A stretch of DNA of 64,000 bases from JAJCZZ01 sp964569085 (GTDB taxonomy: Bacteria > Gemmatimonadota > Gemmatimonadetes > Longimicrobiales > Gaopeijiaceae): contig CAZMTA010000001.1 of assembly GCA_964569085.1 (NCBI GenBank), positions 186,001-250,000 of the forward strand. Reading direction: 5' to 3'. A program made the translations under genes and the position numbers. The notes under the pieces are model-generated. The model saw only the letters and a program-made list of their open reading frames with translations, searched no databases and was not told where the DNA came from. The stretch's first letter is position 1. Every line of letters begins with the position of its first letter. Positions 17,197 through 25,275 of the stretch are shown piece after piece.

Positions 17197-18404
17197 AGGG
17201 CTCCCCCGCCACCCCGTCCGCCCCGGGCCCACGGGGCCCCGACCTCACCCTCCTCGAGCTGGACACGGAGCAGGAGCTGGACGCCCTCCTCCGCGACCTC
17301 CGCGAGCTGGTGGAGGACCCGGACCTCCCCACCGTGAACCGGTGGCAGGAGGCCGGGGGGAAGGTCCTGGCCCACTTCCAGGTCTACTTCCCCGAGGAGC
17401 TGGCCCACGCCGCCGGGATGCTGCCGGTGAAGGTGCGGGGCTCCCAGATGGAGCGGCGGGAGGCCGACTCCCTCTTCGGCTCCTACCTCTGCTCCATCCT
17501 GCGGAGCTCCATGGAGCTGGCCCTCACCGGCCGCCTCCGTCCCGACCTCTTCGTGACCCACCCCATCTGCGACGCCGCCCGGAACCTGGCGGGGATCTGG
17601 GGGCGGAACGTGGAGGCCCCGGCGGAGATCCTCTTCTTCCCCCAGAACCCCAACTCCCGCTTCAGCCACACCTGGCTGACCGGCGAGTACCGGCGGATCC
17701 TGGGGCACGTCGAGGAGCTGGCCGGGGGCCCGGTGTCCCGGGAGGCGCTGACGCGCTCCATCGACGTCTTCAACGAGAACCGCCGCCTCCTGCGCGAGCT
17801 CTACGCCCTCAAGCGCGAGACCCCCTGGCTCCTGCCCGTGGACGACGCCTACACGCTGGTGGCCGTGGGCGGCCTGATCCCGAGGGAGGAGCACAACGCG
17901 CTGCTCCGGAGCGTCCTGCCCCGCCTCCGGGACCGGGACCGGAAGCGGCAGGACAAGATGCGCGTGGTCTTCGAGGGCGGCTTCTGCGAGCAGCCCCCGC
18001 TCGACCTCCTCACCGCCATCGCCGAGTTCGTCTACGTGGTGGACGACGACCTCCTCATCGGCCTCCGCTGGATCCTGGAGGACGTGGAGGCCGGAGCCGA
18101 TCCCGTGGCCGGGCTCGCCGAGGCCTACCTGGAGAAGTCCTCCTACTCCCCGGTGCAGCACGACCTGCGCAAGCCCAAGGAGGCGATGCTCCTGCGCCGC
18201 ATCCGGGCCGCCGACGCCCAGGCGGCCATCGTGGCCGCCGCCAAGATGTGCGAGCCGGGGCTGGACGAGCAGGTGGCCTACGCCCAGGCGCTGGACCGGG
18301 AGGGCATCCCGTACTTCCTCAGCGAGTTCGAGGAGAAGATGCGGAGCTACGACCACCTCCAGGTCCAGCTCGAGACCTTCGTCGAGAACATCCTCTTCCA
18401 GTAG
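17193..18404 (+). CDS. bcrC: Benzoyl-CoA reductase, subunit C (class I, ATP-dependent)
   Basis: The 403-residue protein belongs to the 2-hydroxyacyl-CoA dehydratase/BcrB-BcrC family. The N-terminal region FPEELAHAAGMLPVKVRG is typical of BcrC. Three cysteines (126 in THPICDAARN, 265 in GGFCEQPP, 353 in KMCEPG) are placed like the ligands of the active-site iron-sulfur cluster. With BcrB it forms the module that dearomatises benzoyl-CoA, while BcrA and BcrD supply low-potential electrons using ATP. The ATG at 17193 overlaps the dch stop as ATGA and follows GGAGGG. Class I enzymes are oxygen-sensitive, so expression implies anoxic conditions. Confidence 0.87.
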   Translation: MKGSPATPSAPGPRGPDLTLLELDTEQELDALLRDLRELVEDPDLPTVNRWQEAGGKVLAHFQVYFPEELAHAAGMLPVKVRGSQMERREADSLFGSYLCSILRSSMELALTGRLRPDLFVTHPICDAARNLAGIWGRNVEAPAEILFFPQNPNSRFSHTWLTGEYRRILGHVEELAGGPVSREALTRSIDVFNENRRLLRELYALKRETPWLLPVDDAYTLVAVGGLIPREEHNALLRSVLPRLRDRDRKRQDKMRVVFEGGFCEQPPLDLLTAIAEFVYVVDDDLLIGLRWILEDVEAGADPVAGLAEAYLEKSSYSPVQHDLRKPKEAMLLRRIRAADAQAAIVAAAKMCEPGLDEQVAYAQALDREGIPYFLSEFEEKMRSYDHLQVQLETFVENILFQ

Positions 18405-18413
18405 GAGCCGACC

Positions 18414-19748
18414 ATGACGCCCACGGTGGACAGCGGAACGCTCGCGGGGCGCGGCGCCCGGGAGGGACGCCGCCTCTTCGACGACTGGTACGACGAACTC
18501 ACCCGGACCGCCGAGACGGGCGGCCAGGCGGCCTACGTCTTCGTCATGGGGAGCCTGGTCGAGCTCCTGCGCACCTTCGACGTCCCGGTGGTCTTCCCGG
18601 AGATCAACTCCCTGCAGACGGCGGTGAAGAAGGTCTCGGACGGCTACCTGAGCGAGGCCGAGGACCAGGGCTTCAGCCCCGACGTGTGCGGCTACGTGAA
18701 GGCCGACTACGCGCTCCAGCTCCGGGACGGCGCCCACCCCCGGGGGCGCATCCCGCCGCCCTCGGTGGCCGTCCTGACCAACGCCTGCAACACCTACATC
18801 AAGTGGGCGGAGATCTGGGAGCGCCTCTACGAGATCCCGGTGTGCACGGTGGACGTGCCCATGAGCCGGGGCTCGGACCGCTACCCCCTGGTCCGCACCT
18901 CCGTCGAGGACGACGAGCGGGACCGCCGCTACGTGCGGGAGCAGCTCGAGGAGGTCATCGAGCGGATGGAGGCGCTCACCGGGGTCTCGTTCGACGTGGA
19001 CAAGCTCCGGGAGCGGCTCGGGTGGGCCAACGAGATGGGGCGGAGCTACCGGCGCGTCCTGGAGCTCAACCGGACGCGGCCGGCCGTCTTCGACGCGGTC
19101 ATGGAGGGAACCATGTTCCTGGGCGTGGCCAACGCCCTTCGCGGCACCGAGGAGGGCGCCCGCTACTTCCGGGAGCTGGTGGAGGAGATGGAGGAGCGGA
19201 AGGCGACGGGGAGGAACGCCCTGGCCAACGGGACCGGGGAGCAGCACCGCCTCGCCTTCGTGGGCGTGCCCTGCTACCCGATCTTCGGCGACTTCCAGCG
19301 CCTCTTCAGCGAGTGGGGCGGCGTCTTCGTGGGCTCGTCCTACCTCTGGTTCGCCTCGGGTGGGCTCAACCTGGACTTCGAGTACGACCTGGACCGCCCG
19401 CTGGACTCGCTGGCGGAGGGCGTGCTCCGGGGGGTCCGCACCGCCACCGACGCCATGCTCTTCCAGGACGACCTCCTCCTGGGCGCCGTCGAGGAGTTCG
19501 ACGTGGACGGGGTCGTCTACCACCCGGTGAAGAGCTGCCGGACCGTCTCCACCGGGCTGGCCTCCAGCCGGAAGCGCCTCCTGGAGGAGAGCGACGTCCT
19601 CGCCCTCTACATCGAGTCGGACATGATGGACCCGCGCGTCGTCTCGCTCGCCCAGCTCAAGAACCGGGTCGACGCCTTCTTCGAGGGACTGGATTCGCGG
19701 AAGCTGCGCCTGGCCGGCGTGGGGGCCGCGGAAGGGAGGCAGGCATGA
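18414..19748 (+). CDS. bcrB: Benzoyl-CoA reductase, subunit B (class I)
   Basis: The 444-residue partner of BcrC in the same family. Cys125 (LTNACNTYIKW), Cys287 (GVPCYPIFGDF) and Cys375 (YHPVKSCRTVSTG) match the conserved cluster ligands of BcrB. The length is as in Thauera and Azoarcus BcrB/BzdO. The N-terminal part (YVFVMGSLVELLRTFD, PVVFPEINSLQTA) is also characteristic. It lies 9 bp after bcrC and overlaps bcrA by 4 bp. The gene order C-B-A-D equals that of the Thauera bcr operon, which makes the assignment firmer than to 2-hydroxyglutaryl-CoA dehydratase, whose activator is a single homodimeric ATPase. Confidence 0.88.
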   Translation: MTPTVDSGTLAGRGAREGRRLFDDWYDELTRTAETGGQAAYVFVMGSLVELLRTFDVPVVFPEINSLQTAVKKVSDGYLSEAEDQGFSPDVCGYVKADYALQLRDGAHPRGRIPPPSVAVLTNACNTYIKWAEIWERLYEIPVCTVDVPMSRGSDRYPLVRTSVEDDERDRRYVREQLEEVIERMEALTGVSFDVDKLRERLGWANEMGRSYRRVLELNRTRPAVFDAVMEGTMFLGVANALRGTEEGARYFRELVEEMEERKATGRNALANGTGEQHRLAFVGVPCYPIFGDFQRLFSEWGGVFVGSSYLWFASGGLNLDFEYDLDRPLDSLAEGVLRGVRTATDAMLFQDDLLLGAVEEFDVDGVVYHPVKSCRTVSTGLASSRKRLLEESDVLALYIESDMMDPRVVSLAQLKNRVDAFFEGLDSRKLRLAGVGAAEGRQA

Positions 19749-20575
19749 TGTGGACCGGCGGCGTGGACGTGGGCTCGACCCAGACCAAGGCGGTGGTCGT
19801 GGACGGGGAGGGGCGCATCGTGGGCCGCGCCCTCATCGACACCGGGGGCGACGTGGTGGACGCCGCCGAGACCGCCTTCGGCATCGCCCTGGAGGCCGCG
19901 GGCGTCCAGCGGGCCCAGGTGGCCGGCGTCATCGGGACGGGCTACGGGCGCTACAAGGTGGAGTTCGGCGACGACCAGGTGACCGAGATCGCCTGCCACG
20001 CCCGGGGGGCGGCCGAGATGTTCCCCGGCACCCGCACGGTGCTGGACATGGGCGGCCAGGACACCAAGGCCATCCAGATCCGGGGCCGCGGCGACGTCAC
20101 CGACTTCTGCATGAACGACAAGTGCTCCGCGGGAACCGGGCGCTTCCTCCAGTCGGCGGCCCGGGCGCTGGAGCTGGGGCTGGACGAGCTCGGCCCCACG
20201 GCGCTCCGGGGCCAGCGGCCCGTGGAGATCAGCACCACCTGCACCGTCTTCGCCGAGTCCGAGGTCCTCTCGTGGCTGGCCCGGGGGCGGAAGATCGAGG
20301 ACATCCTCCTGGGCGTCCACAAGGCCATCGCCCAGCGCTCCTTCGCGCTGCTGCGCCGGGTGGGGATCGAGCGGGACGTGACCTTCACCGGCGGGGTCGC
20401 CAAGAACCCGGCCATGGTGGCGGTCATGAACGAGATCCTGGAGACCGAGGTGAACGTGAGCGACGACTCCCACTTCATGGGCGCCCTGGGCGCCGCCCTC
20501 TTCGCCCTGGAGCGCGCCACGGAGGGCGCCACGGGAGCCGTCGGGGCCGGCGCCGCCGGCGAGGAGGAGGCATGA
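19745..20575 (+). CDS. bcrA: Benzoyl-CoA reductase, ATPase subunit A
   Basis: The 276-residue ASKHA-fold (BadF/BadG/BcrA/BcrD) ATPase has the phosphate-1 loop GGVDVGSTQTKAVVVD, the second loop LDMGGQDTKAIQI, and Cys127 (NDKCSAGTGRF) and Cys166 (STTCTVFAESEV), which should bind the [4Fe-4S] cluster shared with BcrD. It hydrolyses ATP to drive electrons from reduced ferredoxin to the BcrBC active site. Two ATGs overlap (19745 and 19748); the first gives the ATGA coupling used throughout the operon. Confidence 0.9.
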   Translation: MMWTGGVDVGSTQTKAVVVDGEGRIVGRALIDTGGDVVDAAETAFGIALEAAGVQRAQVAGVIGTGYGRYKVEFGDDQVTEIACHARGAAEMFPGTRTVLDMGGQDTKAIQIRGRGDVTDFCMNDKCSAGTGRFLQSAARALELGLDELGPTALRGQRPVEISTTCTVFAESEVLSWLARGRKIEDILLGVHKAIAQRSFALLRRVGIERDVTFTGGVAKNPAMVAVMNEILETEVNVSDDSHFMGALGAALFALERATEGATGAVGAGAAGEEEA

Positions 20576-21381
20576 GGACCAGCGCGGGCATCGACGTGGG
20601 CTCCACCTACACCAAGGCCGCGGTCATGGGCTGGGACGGCGACATCCTCGGCGTGGCCATGAAGCCCACCGGCTTCCGCCTGGAGGAGGCCGCCGGCGAG
20701 GCGCTCGAGGAGGCGCTCCGCGAGGCCGGGGTGGACCGGGACGAGGTGGCCTACGTGGCCACCACGGGGTACGGCCGCAACCGGATCGCCTTCCGGGACG
20801 TGCAGGCCACCGACCTCACCGCCCAGGCGTGGGGGAGCCGGGTCTTCTTCCCCGAGACCCGGACCGTCCTGGACGTGGGCGGCCAGACCATGAAGGCGCT
20901 GCGGGTGGACGACGACGGCAAGGTCCGCTCCTTCCGCCTCAACGACAAGTGCGCCGCCGGCACCGGGGCCTTCCTGGAGAAGACGGCGGGCTACCTGGGG
21001 TACGCCCTGGAGGAGATCGGGCCCCTGGTGGAGGAGTCGGAGGAGGGAGTCAGCATCTCCGGGGTGTGCGCCGTCTTCGCCGAGTCCGAGGTCATCAACC
21101 ACGTCACCAACGGCGAGTCGCCGGCCGACATCATGCACGGCGCCATGCGCTCGCTGGTGGAGAAGTCCGTCCGCCTCATGAAGCGGGTGAAGATGGAGCC
21201 CGAGTTCACCCTGGTGGGGGGCATCCTCCGCTTCCCCACCATGGTCCGGGTCTTCCGGGCCGAGCTGGGGGAGGACGTGAACGTGCCCCCCGAAGAGCTC
21301 GTGCAGTACACCGGCGCGCTGGGCGCGGCCGTGCTGGCCCGGCGGCGCCTGGAGAAGCTGGAGCGCCAGGACGCCGCATGA
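20572..21381 (+). CDS. bcrD: Benzoyl-CoA reductase, ATPase subunit D
   Basis: The 269-residue second ASKHA ATPase resembles the preceding subunit but is distinct. It has SAGIDVGSTYTKAAVMG, LDVGGQTMKALRV, Cys127 (NDKCAAGTGAF) and Cys166 (SGVCAVFAESEV), at exactly the same residue numbers as in BcrA. A heterodimer of two different ATPases is the hallmark of class I benzoyl-CoA reductase. ATGA overlaps join it to bcrA and to the small gene downstream. No ferredoxin gene follows, unlike in Thauera, so the electron donor must be encoded elsewhere. Confidence 0.88.
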   Translation: MRTSAGIDVGSTYTKAAVMGWDGDILGVAMKPTGFRLEEAAGEALEEALREAGVDRDEVAYVATTGYGRNRIAFRDVQATDLTAQAWGSRVFFPETRTVLDVGGQTMKALRVDDDGKVRSFRLNDKCAAGTGAFLEKTAGYLGYALEEIGPLVEESEEGVSISGVCAVFAESEVINHVTNGESPADIMHGAMRSLVEKSVRLMKRVKMEPEFTLVGGILRFPTMVRVFRAELGEDVNVPPEELVQYTGALGAAVLARRRLEKLERQDAA

Positions 21382-21677
21382 GCGCCGGCGGCGCGGTGCC
21401 CGGCGGCGGGCTCGGCGGGCTGGCCACGGGGGCGGCGGCCTCCATCGCCGACAGCCCCCTGCGGCGCCGTCGGGACGAGGAGCTGGCCGGGGAGGGGTGG
21501 ACCCGTCGCTTCATCGGCGGCCCGCCCCGGCTCCAGGAGATGACGGAGCTCTACCGGGAGCTGGGGAAGGAGGTCCTGCTCGACCCGCTCCAGGCCGAGG
21601 AGCTCCACGCCGGGTGCGAGGGCTGCGTCCTCGCGCTCTCCTTCTTCCGCGCGGTCTACACCAGGAGCCGGCCATGA
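21378..21677 (+). CDS. Small conserved-looking protein in the benzoyl-CoA operon, unknown function
   Basis: The 99-residue product is locked between bcrD and had by ATGA overlaps on both sides, so it is very probably translated. The first 45 residues are Gly/Ala-rich and probably disordered. The second half has a compact pattern: EMTELYRELGKEVLLDPL, then a CEGC pair, then ALSFFRAVYTR. The single CXXC could bind metal or form a disulfide, but it is not a ferredoxin, which needs more cysteines. I do not recognise a named family. A role as an accessory or assembly factor of the reductase is a guess from position only. Confidence 0.7.
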   Translation: MSAGGAVPGGGLGGLATGAAASIADSPLRRRRDEELAGEGWTRRFIGGPPRLQEMTELYRELGKEVLLDPLQAEELHAGCEGCVLALSFFRAVYTRSRP

Positions 21678-22696
21678 AAGCGGCGGTCTTCCACGGCTCG
21701 GGTCGTCCCCTGACCGTCGAGGAAGTCCCCACCCCCTCGGCCGGGCCGGGCCAGGTGCTCCTCCGGGTGGCGGGGTGCGGGGTGTGCCACACCGACCTCC
21801 ACTACCTGGACCACGGCACGCCGACCTTCAAGGATCCGCCCCTCGTCCTGGGGCACGAGATCTCGGGCACGGTGGCGGAGGTGGGGGAGGGGGTGACCCA
21901 CCTGGACGCGGGCGACCGGGTCCTGGCCGCGGCGGTCCTCTCGTGCGGCGAGTGCCGGGCGTGCCGCACGGGGCGCGAGAACATCTGCAGCCGGGCCACC
22001 ATGCTGGGGAACGCCGTGGACGGCGGCTACGCCGAGTACGTGGCCGTGGGCGCCCGGGACGTGTTCCGCCTTCCCCAGGAGATCCCCCTGGTGGAGGGCT
22101 CCATCATCGCCGACGCCCTCACCACCCCCTACCACGCCGTGGTCAACCGGGGGCGGGTGGTGCCCGGGGACTGGGTGGCGGTGGTGGGGTGCGGCGGAAT
22201 CGGGCTCAACGTGGTCCAGACCGCGGTGGCGCTGGGCGGCCGGGTCGTGGCGCTGGACCTGGACCAGGACAAGCTGGAGTGGGCCCGGACGCTGGGCGCC
22301 GAGGCCATGGTGAACCCCGACACCGAGAAGCGGCCCGACAAGGTGGTGCGCGCCGTGACCGGGGGCGGCGCCCGGGTGGTCTTCGAGGTGGTGGGGCGGG
22401 CGGCCACCCAGGAGCTGGCGCTCCAGTGCGTGGAGACGGGGGGGCGGGTCGTCCTGGTGGGCTACAGCCCCGAGGCCATGTCCCTCAACTCGGGGCGGGT
22501 CATGTTCCGCGAGCTGGAGATCGTGGGCTCCCTGGGCTGCCGTCCGACCGACTACCCCCGGGTCATCGAGCTCGCCCGCCAGGGCCGGGTGCGCGTGGCC
22601 GAGCTGGTCACGCACCGCTTCCCCCTGGACGACATCGACCAGGCCTTCGACACGCTGCGCGCCGGGGAGGCCGTGCGCGCGGTGGTGACCCCATGA
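21674..22696 (+). CDS. had: 6-hydroxycyclohex-1-ene-1-carbonyl-CoA dehydrogenase (zinc ADH family)
   Basis: The 340-residue medium-chain dehydrogenase has the catalytic-zinc site (GCGVCHTD, GHEISG), four structural-zinc cysteines (CGECRACRTGRENIC) and a Rossmann motif (GCGGIGLNVVQ) followed by an acidic residue in LDLD, which favours NAD over NADP. In this operon it most likely oxidises the hydroxy-enoyl-CoA formed by Dch to 6-oxocyclohex-1-ene-1-carbonyl-CoA, as Had does in Thauera. It could also be a generic alcohol dehydrogenase. It is coupled by ATGA to the upstream small gene. Confidence 0.8.
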   Translation: MKAAVFHGSGRPLTVEEVPTPSAGPGQVLLRVAGCGVCHTDLHYLDHGTPTFKDPPLVLGHEISGTVAEVGEGVTHLDAGDRVLAAAVLSCGECRACRTGRENICSRATMLGNAVDGGYAEYVAVGARDVFRLPQEIPLVEGSIIADALTTPYHAVVNRGRVVPGDWVAVVGCGGIGLNVVQTAVALGGRVVALDLDQDKLEWARTLGAEAMVNPDTEKRPDKVVRAVTGGGARVVFEVVGRAATQELALQCVETGGRVVLVGYSPEAMSLNSGRVMFRELEIVGSLGCRPTDYPRVIELARQGRVRVAELVTHRFPLDDIDQAFDTLRAGEAVRAVVTP

Positions 22697-22724
22697 CCGC
22701 CTCGTCCCCCCAGCGGAGGATCCC

Positions 22725-23576
22725 ATGAGCGGGAGCATCGGCGCCGTCGACACCCTCTTCCCCCTCCTCCTCCGCGAGTGGAAGGAGGGCTGGATGGCGG
22801 CCACCAACTCGCCGGGCGAGCTCCACTGCAAGGTGGAGCTGGCCTGGGGCGACGGCTACGAGGACGGCGACGCCATGATCGCGGCCATGGACGCCGCCGG
22901 CGTGGAGACCGTCCTGGCCACCGACCTCCTGGCCTGGTCCTACGCCCGCCAGGAGCGCTTCGCGCCGGACATGACCGAGGAGATCGAGGCGCTGTCCGAG
23001 CGGTACCCCGGGCGGGTGTACGGCCTGGCCGACTACGACCCGCGGCACATCCGGGCGAGCCTGGACAAGGTCGAGCACGACGTGACCGTGCGGGGCTTCA
23101 AGGGCGTGTACGTGCACATCTACGGCTACGACATCCCCCTGGACCACCGGACCATGTACCCGCTCTACGCCCTCTGCGAGAGCCTGGGGGTGGCCGTGAG
23201 CATGCAGGTGGGCCACGTGCTGGAGGCGATGCCGTCGGAGCACGGCCGCCCGATCCAGCTCGACCGCATCGCCTGCGACTTCCCCGACCTGGTCCTGGTG
23301 GGCACCCACACGGGGTGGCCCTGGGTCGAGGAGGCGCTGGCCGTCATCGGGAAGTGGCCCAACGTCTACCTCTCCACCAGCGCCTGGCTGCCGAAGTACT
23401 TCAGCCCGTCGCTGGAGCGCTTCCTCCACTCCCGGGTGGGCGCCGAGAAGATCCTCTTCGGCTCCAACGGGCTGGACTGGGCGCGCTACCTGGAGCAGTT
23501 CCAGGCGCTGGGCCTCCGGGACGACACCCTGGAGCAGGTGCTCCGGGAGAATCCGAAGCGGGTGTTCGGCCTCTAG
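22725..23576 (+). CDS. Amidohydrolase-2-like protein ending the benzoyl-CoA operon
   Basis: The 283-residue product has the TIM-barrel amidohydrolase-2 pattern: AAMDAAGVETVLATDL, GFKGVYVHIYG, LVLVGTHTGWPWVEEAL, KILFGSNGLDW, LRENPKRVFGL. The N-terminal HxH metal motif is absent (the segment reads GAVDTLFP), and the Asp of the usual FGSD motif is Asn, so the metal site is incomplete or different. Family members include decarboxylases and lactone or ring hydrolases. It starts 28 bp after had with a GGAGG site and is last in the operon, which lacks the normal ring-opening hydrolase; whether it fills that step is untested. Confidence 0.75.
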   Translation: MSGSIGAVDTLFPLLLREWKEGWMAATNSPGELHCKVELAWGDGYEDGDAMIAAMDAAGVETVLATDLLAWSYARQERFAPDMTEEIEALSERYPGRVYGLADYDPRHIRASLDKVEHDVTVRGFKGVYVHIYGYDIPLDHRTMYPLYALCESLGVAVSMQVGHVLEAMPSEHGRPIQLDRIACDFPDLVLVGTHTGWPWVEEALAVIGKWPNVYLSTSAWLPKYFSPSLERFLHSRVGAEKILFGSNGLDWARYLEQFQALGLRDDTLEQVLRENPKRVFGL

Positions 23577-23585
23577 GGGGCGCGG

Positions 23586-23641
23586 GCGTCCGGGCTCCGC
23601 GCGGACGTCAGAACCCGCCGAGCCCCTTCTTCAGCGGGTTC
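23586..23641. terminator. Two consecutive hairpins after the benzoyl-CoA operon
   Basis: The first stem is GCGTCCG (23586-23592) with CGGACGT (23602-23608). The second is GAACCCGC (23611-23618) with GCGGGTTC (23634-23641). They start 10 bp after the amidohydrolase stop. The second stem lies inside the 3' end of the putative minus-strand small ORF. Confidence 0.5.
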
Positions 23642-23784
23642 GGCCAGAGGCGCTCGCCGGGCCCCGCCGGCCTGGGCGGCGGCGGCCGCTTGGGCGGCTT
23701 CGGGGTGCAGGGGGGATCGGGCACCCGCAGGGGGGTCCGGTCCTTCTTCTTCGGCTTGCTGCGGCCGCGGGACGGCTTCGGCAC
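23608..23784 (-). CDS. Possible 58-residue basic, proline-rich small protein
   Basis: A GTG-started frame preceded by AGGGAG with a five-base spacer encodes 58 residues that begin MPKPSRGRSKPKKKDRTP and end LKKGLGGF. It is strongly basic and proline-rich, with one Cys, and would be nucleic-acid binding or disordered if real. It fills most of the gene-free stretch 23577-23946. Against it: the composition is what GC-rich noise gives in this frame, and the end overlaps the operon-terminal hairpins. Confidence 0.35.
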   Translation of the reverse strand: MPKPSRGRSKPKKKDRTPLRVPDPPCTPKPPKRPPPPRPAGPGERLWPNPLKKGLGGF

Positions 23785-23946
23785 GGGATCTCCCTGGGCG
23801 CGCGGGCCCGTCGGGGTTCGTTCCCCGTTCCCTACGACACCCGGGCGGGAAAGGTTCGGGGTGGCCGCCGAATCCCGACGTCCCCGCAGACGTAGGGGAG
23901 GAGGGCGCCGGGCGGTGTCCGACGGGGACGGACCACGGAGGGGACC

Positions 23947-24531
23947 ATGGCGGGGTGGGTGGAGGCGATGGAGCTCTGGATGGCCGGCGCGGGAGCCTGG
24001 GCGTACCTGGCGGCGCCGGCGGTGATGGCGCTGGTGGCCGTCCTCCCCATTCCCGCCGAGGCTCCGGCCCTGGTGAACGGGATGCTCTTCGGGCCCGTGG
24101 TGGGCTCGGCGCTCACCTGGCTCGGCGCCCTGGCCGGCGCATGGCTCAGCTTCGAGCTGGCGCGGGCCTTCGGCCGGCCCCTGGCCCGACGCTGGATCCG
24201 ACCGGACGCGCTGGCCCGGGTGGACGAGGTGGCCCGGGGCGCCGGCTGGTGGGGACTCCTGGTCGCCCGCTTCGTCCCCGTGGTGGCCTTCACCGCGCTG
24301 AACTGGGGCGCCGGGCTCCTGGACGTGCCCCGGGGCCGCTTCCTCTGGACCACGGCGGTGGGCATCCTGCCCGGCGCGGTGGTCTTCACCACGTCGGGCG
24401 CCGGTCTCGGCCGCCTCTGGACGGCGTCGCCCGAGCTGGCGACCGGGCTGGCGCTGGCGGCGGGCGCGCTCGCCCTGGTGTGGGCGTGGCAGCGGCGTCG
24501 GCGCCGGCCCGCCGAGATGGGTTCGGGGTAG
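23947..24531 (+). CDS. VTT/DedA-like (TVP38/TMEM64) membrane protein
   Basis: The 194-residue protein has about five membrane segments. The VTT (SNARE-associated) domain is shown by ALVAVLPIPAEAPALVNGML, the re-entrant glycine-rich GPVVGSALTWLGALAGAWLSF, and LLVARFVPVVAFTALNWGAGL. DedA/TVP38 proteins are proposed lipid or undecaprenyl-phosphate transporters and scramblases. An arginine-rich C-terminal tail is cytoplasmic. The gene is monocistronic and convergent with recX (12-bp gap). Confidence 0.85.
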   Translation: MAGWVEAMELWMAGAGAWAYLAAPAVMALVAVLPIPAEAPALVNGMLFGPVVGSALTWLGALAGAWLSFELARAFGRPLARRWIRPDALARVDEVARGAGWWGLLVARFVPVVAFTALNWGAGLLDVPRGRFLWTTAVGILPGAVVFTTSGAGLGRLWTASPELATGLALAAGALALVWAWQRRRRRPAEMGSG

Positions 24532-24543
24532 GGCGCCGGGGCG

Positions 24544-25275
24544 CTACCGGTCCCGGGCCGTGCGCGCCTCCGCCCGCTCCCGGGCCCGGTCCATGGCCGC
24601 CGAGAGAGCCCGTCCCCGGAAGCCCCGGCGGCCGAGCCATCCGTAGAGCCGGCGCCGGATCCTCTGCGCCTCCTCCCGGTCGCCGCCCACCAGCGCCGCC
24701 AGCGTGTCGGCTCCCTGGCGGTCCACCCACCCCTCGGCGGCGCGGAGGGCCAGGTCCACCTCGGTGACCTCCTCGTCCTCCAGGACCCGGTCCACCACGT
24801 CGTCCACGACCTCCCGGGCCACGCCCTTCTTCCGGAGTTCGGCCCGGAGGCGGGCGGGGCCCCGGGGCTTGAGGCGCAGCCGGTCCCGCACGTGGGCCGC
24901 GGCCACCTCGGCGTCGTCCAGGAGCCCCCGCTCCTCCAGGCGCGCCAGGCACGCGTCCACCCGGGCGGCCTCGAAGTCCTTCTTCACGAGCTTCCGGCGG
25001 AGCTCCGTGCGGGTGCGGGCCCGCCAGGAGAGGAGGTTCAGGGCGGCCTCGCGGACCCGGACGTCGGCGTCGGCCTCGGCGAGGGCGCGGAGGCGCGCCG
25101 GGGGGAGGGGGTCGCCCACGCCCAGCCCCAGGCGCTCCACGGCCTCCAGCGCCACCTCCAGGGGCGGCGCGTCGTCGGGGCGGGGCGGGTCCACGTGGAC
25201 CCGGACCCGGAGCCCCCGGGGGCGCAGGGGCTCGAGTCGGGCGACGACGGGCGGCTCAGGCGCCTCTCTGGACAT
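24544..25275 (-). CDS. recX: RecX-like RecA modulator
   Basis: The 243-residue protein contains the three-helix RecX repeats: LLSWRARTRTELRRKLVKKD, then LERLEERGLLDDAEVA-like and RLRAELRKKGVAREVVDDVV, and a last repeat RIRRRLYGWLGRRGFRGRAL. An N-terminal extension (about 75 residues) carries a charged beta-rich segment. RecX normally inhibits RecA filaments. Its place directly after imuB and DUF6504 (20-bp overlap with the latter) ties it to a DNA-damage-tolerance operon; recA itself is not in the window. Confidence 0.85.
   Translation of the reverse strand: MSREAPEPPVVARLEPLRPRGLRVRVHVDPPRPDDAPPLEVALEAVERLGLGVGDPLPPARLRALAEADADVRVREAALNLLSWRARTRTELRRKLVKKDFEAARVDACLARLEERGLLDDAEVAAAHVRDRLRLKPRGPARLRAELRKKGVAREVVDDVVDRVLEDEEVTEVDLALRAAEGWVDRQGADTLAALVGGDREEAQRIRRRLYGWLGRRGFRGRALSAAMDRARERAEARTARDR

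Noticed and set aside
16875..19523. 882-codon open frame on the minus strand opposite bcrC/bcrB
   Set aside because: A shadow of high-GC coding sequence; composition is Val/Gly/Leu/His noise with no recognisable domain, while the plus strand encodes clear family members.
17193..21381. 2-hydroxyglutaryl-CoA dehydratase instead of benzoyl-CoA reductase
   Set aside because: That enzyme uses one homodimeric ATPase activator; here two different ATPases exist and the order C-B-A-D plus dch and had fits class I BCR.
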